The notes under the pieces are model-generated. The model worked only from the letters and a program-made list of their open reading frames with translations. It had not been told where the DNA came from and did no database searches. From an uncultured Clostridia bacterium (GTDB taxonomy: Bacteria > Bacillota > Clostridia > Oscillospirales > Ruminococcaceae): 49,626 nt of DNA. Location: contig CALXBC010000016.1 of NCBI GenBank assembly GCA_944386455.1, positions 1-49,626 of the forward strand, written 5' to 3'. Made by a program: the position numbers and the translations under genes. This document shows positions 44,791 through 49,626 of the stretch, piece after piece. Each line of letters opens with the position of its first letter. Positions within the stretch are counted from its first letter, which is position 1.

Positions 44791-46922
44791 CGCCATTTCT
44801 CCTGTGAAGTCCGCTCTATAATCATGTCCTGCCATTCCCGGTTCAGCGTGACAAAGCGGGCGTTCCAACCGGACACGCGCACAGACAGAGTTTGATAGTT
44901 CTCTGGATGCTCCTGCGCATCCTTCAGCGTTTGGTTGTCGATCACATCCAGCTGCATAAAACAGCCGCCCAGCTTCAAAAATCCCTGCAGCAGCGAAATG
45001 ATTGCATCGGTTCCCTCCTGCCCTTTTATCAGGCTGGGAAACAGCTTGACGTCTAATGCGGCACCGGTAACCTGTCTGGTCAAATCCGCCTTACAGTAGG
45101 ACCTGATAACCGCTGTAGCTCCTTCCATATCCGTATCCGGCGTCGGAGAAAGATTTCCCGCCAGAATCTCTCCCGCTTTTCTTCCATGCGGACAGGCCAG
45201 CCGCATCGGACGCCATTCCAGCTGCCTGCCGAAGGTGCTGACCCCACCGGGGAAACGGAATGGACAGCGCCCGTCCAGTGCCTTGCAGCAATCGGCAAAA
45301 TCATCCAGAATACGCGCCGCAAGTCCGTCCGCTTCATCGTTGTCGTTGCCGTAATAGACATAATGCGTTTGAACATACCGTCTCAATGGCTCACAGTCAT
45401 CCCAGTTATTTTTCAAAATCTGCATCAACTCAGAAAAGGACAGCTTTTCTTCCTCATACACCAGCTTTTGTATCGCATAAAGGCTGTTGGCGACATCGGC
45501 CACCCCGCCGATGTGAGGGGAAGCGACTGTATAAACGGGACCGCCTTCCAGATAAGAGCGCCCCTTTTGGATGCAGCCCTGCTCAAACAACGAGACCACC
45601 GTGCATGGAACAGCGGGTTTCCAATCCCAGCCGTCTGTTTTTCGTTCAAGATTCCGGACAATCATCTCATAAATATTTTCTATTTTTGTCCGCAGCGCCT
45701 GACAAAACGCAGCATACAGATCTTCAAAGGAAGAAAAGTCAACATTTTCATACTGTTTCAGCGCATCTGTCTGCAGTACCTGAAGCGCGTCAAACGGAAT
45801 ATAAGTGAAATATGTTTTACCGGGAACCTGAACTTCCCAGCAGCCGTCGTTCGCAAACCTTCTGGCCTCATCCGGCGAATATCCGTATTTGGTCAGAGAA
45901 TCCAAAATCAGGTCCTCATTATAAACCGCAACCACGCCGCCGCCATGACGGATCACCTCCGCGGTCCTTTTGAGCAGCTGCTGCGGGGAATCACTGTTGA
46001 GCCGGACAGTGGTCGGAAAATCACTGATTCCCAATTCTTCCAAAATGTCCAGAACAAGATACGTCACCTCATTGGCTATCTCCTTGCCATCTGTGTCTAC
46101 TCCCGCCAGAACGATGTTTTGATAATGCTGAGCGTCTCCGCTTCCATAATCACCGCCTCTGACCCATTCGCAGCCTTTGATGAAGAAATGAGCAAGGATT
46201 TCCCGCGCCTGTTCATATGTTAGCCGTCCCTGAGCCAAATCCTTTTTCAGATAATCTCCAAGAATGTAATCAATTCGCCCGATTCCAGGCCAGTTCCCGC
46301 AAAGACGAATAAAGGCAAAGGTAAACCATATGCTTTGTACAGCCTCATAAAAACTGGATGCAGGCTGAAACGGCACCCGCTGCAAATTCGCATAATTTTG
46401 TTCAAATCCCGCTTTATCTTTCAGTGCCTCCAGATATCTGCAGTGCCAGATTTCAAAGCAGTCAATACAATGACGGGCGCTGTTTAAAAATGCCCGTTCC
46501 CGCTCTCCCGATGCCTTTTGAAGCGCGCTCTCAACATCCTGTTTTATTCCATTGACGCCCTTTTTCAGAACAGTTTCAAAATCAACCGTCAGGTGGCTGA
46601 CGCTGGGCATCGCTGTGCTGATATCCTGATTTCTGACAGCAGGGACAAGATGGCTGATCGCAAGGCCAAGTGTTGCCGCACCCGAAATGAGCTCATCCTG
46701 ACAGATTCGTACGGGCGCCTTGGTCACGATCTCATGAATCGCTGCATTATATTGTTCCAGCGGCGTCAATTCATCATAATTCTCAATATGATCCAATTTG
46801 ACATACGGAGTCTGCATCGTGTCTGCCCCATATTTGTGTTGCAGGGAGTCGTAAGCAAAGCGGCGTGTTTTTTCCGAGAGTCTCACGGGGCGTTGCTCAC
46901 AATATGATGTGTAAAACTTCAT
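44787..46922 (-). CDS. Glycyl radical enzyme of unknown substrate (PFL/decarboxylase superfamily)
   Basis: A 711-residue enzyme of the pyruvate-formate-lyase superfamily. The catalytic thiyl site is ANDGCWEVQVPGKTYF with Cys361 and Glu363 (Cys-x-Glu as in the dehydratases, lyases and arylacetate decarboxylases, and not the Cys-Cys of PFL). The radical loop is RVSGWNARFV, with Gly685 about 26 residues from the C-terminus. The protein is shorter than characterised members (about 790-900 residues). The start at 46922 follows AAGGAGTTGG; an in-frame ATG at 47018 has no site. Its activase is coupled by four-base overlap. Substrate cannot be assigned: the Trp after the catalytic cysteine and the Trp-Asn after the radical glycine differ from signatures of glycerol, choline, hydroxyproline and propanediol lyases. 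Alternatives are a decarboxylase or a novel dehydratase. Confidence 0.9.
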   Translation of the reverse strand: MKFYTSYCEQRPVRLSEKTRRFAYDSLQHKYGADTMQTPYVKLDHIENYDELTPLEQYNAAIHEIVTKAPVRICQDELISGAATLGLAISHLVPAVRNQDISTAMPSVSHLTVDFETVLKKGVNGIKQDVESALQKASGERERAFLNSARHCIDCFEIWHCRYLEALKDKAGFEQNYANLQRVPFQPASSFYEAVQSIWFTFAFIRLCGNWPGIGRIDYILGDYLKKDLAQGRLTYEQAREILAHFFIKGCEWVRGGDYGSGDAQHYQNIVLAGVDTDGKEIANEVTYLVLDILEELGISDFPTTVRLNSDSPQQLLKRTAEVIRHGGGVVAVYNEDLILDSLTKYGYSPDEARRFANDGCWEVQVPGKTYFTYIPFDALQVLQTDALKQYENVDFSSFEDLYAAFCQALRTKIENIYEMIVRNLERKTDGWDWKPAVPCTVVSLFEQGCIQKGRSYLEGGPVYTVASPHIGGVADVANSLYAIQKLVYEEEKLSFSELMQILKNNWDDCEPLRRYVQTHYVYYGNDNDEADGLAARILDDFADCCKALDGRCPFRFPGGVSTFGRQLEWRPMRLACPHGRKAGEILAGNLSPTPDTDMEGATAVIRSYCKADLTRQVTGAALDVKLFPSLIKGQEGTDAIISLLQGFLKLGGCFMQLDVIDNQTLKDAQEHPENYQTLSVRVSGWNARFVTLNREWQDMIIERTSQEKWR

Positions 46923-47306
46923 AACAGTCCAACTCCTTCTTAAAATCAAAGCAAAACAGTTCTTTTTATGAATTTGAAACACTCTTTGGTTTACCATAGA
47001 GTATATCACAATCCGCATGAGAAAACCAGTATTTTTATATCATGATTTTGACAAACAAAATAAAATCTGTAAAACCAAATCCGTCAGTAAAGAAAAAAGC
47101 CTTGCAATCAATTCTGCAATTTGCTATACTTTAAATAAATATTGTCCAATCAATCGTTGTTACTTATAAAATTATTATTTAATTTTGTCTAAGAAAAACA
47201 AAAAACTCGTATGTTAAAACATACGAGCTCTCCAAAGTATATGACGAAGTAAAAGGTCGTCCCAGATATATTGTTTCAGATAGAACAGCAGAATTGAGGA
47301 AGCCGC
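46923..47306. promoter_or_regulatory. Divergent intergenic region between the GRE and gtrA
   Basis: 384 bases, very AT-rich. A minus-strand -10 box TATACT near 47000 with no good -35 box probably starts the GRE mRNA with about 75 bases of leader. A plus-strand promoter for gtrA is TTGCAA (47102-47107), 17 bases, TATACT (47125-47130). A perfect 10-bp hairpin, CTCGTATGTT/AACATACGAG at 47206-47227, lies in the gtrA leader; on the minus strand it is followed by six T residues. No gene is seen. Confidence 0.55.
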
Positions 47307-47732
47307 ATGCCGGAAAGAATGAAAGCCTTATATGAAAAATACAGAGAGATCATCAGTTATTTGATCGTGGGCGGACTTACCACGATAGTCAGCCTTGGGT
47401 CTTATTATGTATGTGTTCTTACCTTTTTAAACCCAGCTTCTCCTGTTCAGCTTCAGATCGCCAATATCATTTCGTGGATTGCAGCAGTGACCTTCGCTTA
47501 TATCACCAACAGAAAGTTCGTTTTTAAAAGTCATAACACTGCCATTATAAAAGAAGCCGGCGCATTTTTTCTTTCAAGAGTAAGCACTCTGTTAATGGAT
47601 ATGGCGATTATGTTCGTTATGGTCACTCTGATTGGCATAAATGATAAGATTGCCAAACTGGTGGTTCAAGTCGTTGTAACCATTGCCAATTATATTCTCA
47701 GCAAGCTGTTGGTCTTTCAAAGGGGCAAATAA
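47307..47732 (+). CDS. GtrA family membrane protein
   Basis: A 141-residue protein with four predicted membrane helices (about residues 15-35, 45-65, 80-105, 110-130) and the GtrA signature ISYLIVGGLTTIVSLGSYYVC and VTFAYITNRKFVFKS near residue 70. Members are proposed to flip bactoprenol-linked sugars or sit with glycan glycosyltransferases. No partner GtrB-type transferase is adjacent. The protein has its own promoter with a 170-base leader and ends at a bidirectional terminator shared with the tRNA cluster. The start follows TTGAGGAAG. Confidence 0.92.
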   Translation: MPERMKALYEKYREIISYLIVGGLTTIVSLGSYYVCVLTFLNPASPVQLQIANIISWIAAVTFAYITNRKFVFKSHNTAIIKEAGAFFLSRVSTLLMDMAIMFVMVTLIGINDKIAKLVVQVVVTIANYILSKLLVFQRGK

Positions 47733-47792
47733 AAATTGCGTCATTCGATGAATTGCAATGGCATTATACTTCTCGGATAATTTCAAAGAAAG

Positions 47793-47823
47793 AGCCCGGA
47801 GCGAGATCAGCTCCGGGCTTTGC
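47793..47823. terminator. Bidirectional terminator of gtrA and the tRNA cluster
   Basis: AGCCCGGAGC (47793-47802) pairs with GCTCCGGGCT (47810-47819), with an A-rich flank on one side and TTTGCTT on the other. Confidence 0.75.
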
Positions 47824-47824
47824 T

Positions 47825-47900
47825 TGGCTGGGGTGAAAGGATTCGAACCTTTGGAATGACGGAGTCAGAGTCCGTTGCCTTACCGCTTGGCGACACCCCA
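47825..47900 (-). tRNA. tRNA-Gln (anticodon CTG)
   Basis: A cloverleaf with acceptor TGGGGTG/CACCCCA, encoded CCA, and anticodon loop CTCTGAC giving CTG. It is the last of five leftward tRNA genes. Its D and T arms are nearly identical to the next tRNA-Gln, suggesting a tandem duplication that split the two glutamine codons. Confidence 0.93.
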
Positions 47901-47965
47901 ATATAAACTTTATAAAAATCGCTGTCAGATTCAGTATTGGCTTCTTTCAGCGATACTATACAAAA

Positions 47966-48041
47966 TGGTTGGGCTGGATGGATTCGAACCATCGGAATGA
48001 CGGAGTCAAAGTCCGCTGCCTTACCACTTGGCTACAACCCA
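47966..48041 (-). tRNA. tRNA-Gln (anticodon TTG)
   Basis: Acceptor TGGGTTG/CAGCCCA, encoded CCA, anticodon loop CTTTGAC giving TTG. Fourth in the cluster. Confidence 0.94.
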
Positions 48042-48054
48042 GCAGTTTGATGAA

Positions 48055-48131
48055 TGGGGTGGATAGTGAGAGTCGAACTCACGACCTCCAGAGCCACAAT
48101 CTGGCGCTCTAACCAACTGAGCTATACCCAC
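48055..48131 (-). tRNA. tRNA-His (anticodon GTG)
   Basis: Acceptor GTGGGTA/TATCCAC, encoded CCA, anticodon loop TTGTGGC giving GTG. A G at 48132 (minus strand) directly before the first base supplies the G-1 required by HisRS. Confidence 0.94.
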
Positions 48132-48144
48132 CATATCAACCTTG

Positions 48145-48221
48145 TGGTGCGCCCAGCAGGACTCGAACCTGCGGCCTACTGCTTAGAAGGCAGTTGCTCT
48201 ATCCAGCTGAGCTATGGGCGC
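48145..48221 (-). tRNA. tRNA-Arg (anticodon TCT)
   Basis: Acceptor GCGCCCA/TGGGCGC, encoded CCA, anticodon loop CTTCTAA giving TCT, decoding AGA. Confidence 0.94.
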
Positions 48222-48249
48222 GTAAATCAACTACGCCATATAAAAAAGG

Positions 48250-48323
48250 TGGAGCGGGTGATGGGAATCGAACCCACGCGACCAGCTTGGAAGGCTGGGA
48301 TTCTACCATTGAACTACACCCGC
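48250..48323 (-). tRNA. tRNA-Gly (anticodon TCC)
   Basis: Acceptor GCGGGTG/CACCCGC, encoded CCA, anticodon loop CTTCCAA giving TCC. First in the cluster, about 13 bases after the expected transcription start. Confidence 0.94.
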
Positions 48324-48342
48324 ATTTCTTGTGACGGATATT

Positions 48343-48371
48343 ATTATATCAAACTGACTTCTGCTTGTCAA
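48343..48371 (-). promoter_or_regulatory. Consensus promoter of the tRNA cluster
   Basis: Minus-strand TTGACA (48371-48366), exactly 17 bases, TATAAT (48348-48343), a perfect sigma-A promoter. Confidence 0.9.
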
Positions 48372-48417
48372 GCATAAAATTTAAAATATTCCGAGAAATA
48401 TTGTAGGATTACAATAG

Positions 48418-48460
48418 ATATTGGACAGTGAAGTCAAAAGGAGAGTTCACTGTCCAATAT
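48418..48460. repeat. Perfect 15-bp inverted repeat, unexplained
   Basis: ATATTGGACAGTGAA (48418-48432) and TTCACTGTCCAATAT (48446-48460) are perfect inverted copies around a 13-base loop that contains AAAAGGAG. There is no T run on either side, so it is not a usual terminator. It could be an operator, an RNA hairpin or a remnant of a small mobile repeat. Confidence 0.6.
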
Positions 48461-48506
48461 GTTTGACAAACCAATGCAATCCTGTTTATTATCGCAAAAT
48501 AAACGA

Positions 48507-48537
48507 AAAAGCGTACCGAAAATCCGGCACGCCTTTT
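48507..48537 (-). terminator. Terminator of nagB
   Basis: GCGTACCG (48511-48518) pairs with CGGCACGC (48525-48532); on the minus strand the stem is followed by TTTTTCG. Confidence 0.7.
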
Positions 48538-48550
48538 CAGCAGCCATCCC

Positions 48551-49279
48551 TTATGCCAATTTGGAAAGTGCCGCCTTATCCGCCACTACGATGACGTTTT
48601 GATGCATTTGAAGAATAGAGCCCGGTGCAGAAGGCTTCACATCCCCCTGCAAAGCTGCCGCAAGCGCGTCTGCTTTTCCTTCGCCGTTGACCGCAAGGAC
48701 AATGGTCTTCGCCGACATAATGGTCTGAATCCCCATGGTGACCGCCTTTTTCGGCACCTCATCAATACTGGCGAAAAATCTGGAGTTATCCTTTCTGGTC
48801 TGCTCGTTCAGCGTCACCACATGGGTGATAGTTTCAAATCTTTCGCCCGGCTCATTAAACCCGATGTGACAGGTTTTTCCCAGCCCCAGCAGCTGCAGGT
48901 CGATCCCGCCCATGTCCCGGATCAGCTGCTCATAGCGCCGGCATTCCTCTGCCGGTTCTGCCGCAACCCCGCTGGGAACATTGGTTTTGCTCTTATCGAT
49001 ATTCACATGGTCAAACAAATGGCTGTTCATATAATGGCGATAGCTTTGAACATGATCAGGTGCAAGACCAATATATTCATCCAGATTCACAGTGCTGATT
49101 TTGCTAAAATCCACTTCTCCGCTGCGGCAGCGTTCCACCAGGCTATCATAAGCGCCTGCAACAGTCGATCCGGTTGCCAGTCCCAACACACTGTCCGGCT
49201 TCAGCAGAATCTGGGCAGCAATGAGATCCGCAACCCGCAGAGACATTTCCTCATAATCCTTTGTACAAATAATCCGCAT
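48551..49279 (-). CDS. nagB: Glucosamine-6-phosphate deaminase
   Basis: A 242-residue aldose-ketose isomerase that converts glucosamine-6-phosphate into fructose-6-phosphate and ammonia, feeding amino-sugar carbon into glycolysis. Family motifs: LGLATGSTVAGAYDSL, TVNLDEYIGL with the proton-shuttle Asp, SYRHYMNSHLF and FNEPG. The catalytic loop reads GLGKTCHIGFNEP where the family normally has G-x-N/D-G-H-I, so the residue before the histidine pair (Asp141 in E. coli numbering) is Thr and the next Gly is Cys. The histidine and the glutamate remain. Activity is therefore probable but may be altered. It is a single gene with its own promoter; nagA is not adjacent. Confidence 0.93.
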   Translation of the reverse strand: MRIICTKDYEEMSLRVADLIAAQILLKPDSVLGLATGSTVAGAYDSLVERCRSGEVDFSKISTVNLDEYIGLAPDHVQSYRHYMNSHLFDHVNIDKSKTNVPSGVAAEPAEECRRYEQLIRDMGGIDLQLLGLGKTCHIGFNEPGERFETITHVVTLNEQTRKDNSRFFASIDEVPKKAVTMGIQTIMSAKTIVLAVNGEGKADALAAALQGDVKPSAPGSILQMHQNVIVVADKAALSKLA

Positions 49280-49318
49280 GTTTTCTGTCCTCCCTCAGCA
49301 ATTTGCTTTCTAATCAAT

Positions 49319-49348
49319 ATTATAACAGGAAAGACTGAAAAAAAACAA
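49319..49348 (-). promoter_or_regulatory. Promoter of nagB
   Basis: Minus-strand TTGTTT (49348-49343), an 18-base spacer, TATAAT (49324-49319). GGGAGG precedes the ATG. Confidence 0.6.
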
Positions 49349-49413
49349 TCATATCACAAAATACTGCAAAAATAAGACAACATCAAACAAAAAACGAACA
49401 CCACAAAAATAAT

Positions 49414-49626
49414 AACAGCCCTGAAAACAGGGCTGTTGAGCGTGTCGAAAAAATCGACACGCTCTCGAGGGACAAACACAATCACTGTGACAACCCCTTG
49501 TTCTGCGTTTTTCCCCCGACTCCCCCCTTTTCAGTCGAAAACCGGCTCCGCAGGAGACCTTGTCTCTGCTCACCGCCGGTTTTCTCTCAAGGGGTCACTC
49601 CGGCGGCGCATGTCCGCCTGCGTGAC
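49414..49626. repeat. Cluster of nested inverted repeats at the window edge
   Basis: Three structures follow: AACAGCCCTG/CAGGGCTGTT (49414-49437, AAAA loop); GAGCGTGTCGA/TCGACACGCTC (49438-49464, perfect 11-bp arms); and a larger element in which ACCCCTTG (49493-49500) pairs with CAAGGGGT (49588-49595) and an inner AAAACCGG (about 49539-49546) with CCGGTTTT (about 49576-49583). The first two on the minus strand are followed by T-rich DNA and may end a gene beyond the window. No gene is visible; the element is cut by the edge. Confidence 0.5.

Noticed and set aside
45186-46223. A 345-codon plus-strand open frame
   Set aside because: Antisense to the glycyl radical enzyme; no start signal or recognisable domain.
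47825-48323. tRNA cluster as an integration site for a mobile element
   Set aside because: No integrase, no direct repeat of a tRNA 3' end, and the flanking genes are ordinary chromosomal ones.
47807-48377. Short open frames across the tRNA genes
   Set aside because: They are translations of tRNA sequence, which is confirmed by five complete cloverleafs.
48418-48460. Inverted repeat as a Rho-independent terminator
   Set aside because: Neither strand has a T-run after the stem, and nagB already has a better terminator at 48507-48537.
1-49626. CRISPR array, insertion sequence or prophage
   Set aside because: No regularly spaced repeats, no transposase or phage structural gene could be found in the window.

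Overview
The window looks like a chromosomal segment from an anaerobic Firmicute of class Clostridia, most likely an Oscillospirales (Ruminococcaceae-like) gut or fermenter bacterium. The evidence is strong AGGAGG-type ribosome binding sites, consensus sigma-A promoters, a class III fructose-1,6-bisphosphatase, a glycyl radical enzyme with its SAM activase, DUF4830, DUF2284 and prokaryotic-RING/DUF2628 proteins, and an Rrf2 regulator with an Fe-S-type cysteine triad. I see no prophage, insertion sequence or CRISPR array. The genus cannot be fixed from sequence alone.

Layout. 0-6 kb holds a GNAT, a cobalamin adenosyltransferase, hflX, an acyl-CoA synthetase behind a 190-nt structured leader, and an orotate-PRTase-like protein. 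6-8.4 kb is a minus-strand pair of UDP-galactopyranose mutase and a GT2 glycosyltransferase. 8.5-10.8 kb is a three-gene cyclophilin operon, one cytoplasmic and two lipoprotein. 10.8-18.1 kb holds dus, polA, a low-molecular-weight phosphatase with an arginine-phosphatase-like signature loop, rimI, a metallophosphoesterase, a GNAT and tsaD (information processing and tRNA/protein modification). 18.2-19.7 kb holds a DUF4830 lipid-anchored or membrane protein and an EEP hydrolase.

19.7-30.9 kb is a long minus-strand run that starts from a promoter near 30.85 kb. It encodes a surface-polysaccharide cluster: three GT4 transferases, the UDP-FucNAc (fnlA-fnlB-fnlC) pathway, a CDP-glycerol phosphotransferase-like protein and a Wzy-like polymerase. 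Two unexpected genes follow with only about 40-nt gaps: a PduB-type bacterial microcompartment shell protein and a Crp/Fnr regulator. DegV, galU (the UDP-glucose supply for surface glycans), a RING/DUF2628 membrane protein and a DUF4097-like protein follow on the same strand up to 34.8 kb.

35-38.9 kb holds fbp and a DUF2284 protein on the plus strand, then an Rrf2 regulator with a near-ideal promoter and palindromic operator, and a GNAT. 39-43 kb is a dgt-dnaG-rpoD macromolecular-synthesis cluster. 43.2-46.9 kb is a glycyl-radical-enzyme operon (enzyme, activase overlapping by 4 nt, then a YigZ/IMPACT protein) closed by a terminator. 47-48.4 kb holds gtrA and five tRNA genes transcribed leftward as Gly-Arg-His-Gln-Gln. 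48.5-49.3 kb is nagB with an altered active-site loop, followed by a cluster of nested inverted repeats that runs off the right edge.

The observations most worth following are: (1) the uncharacterised short glycyl radical enzyme with a Cys-Trp-Glu active-site loop and a Gly-Trp-Asn radical loop; (2) the orphan microcompartment shell gene placed at the end of a capsule operon; (3) the structured leader of the acyl-CoA synthetase, in which the ribosome binding site sits in a hairpin loop and GGACC/GGTC tracts can pair in alternative ways.
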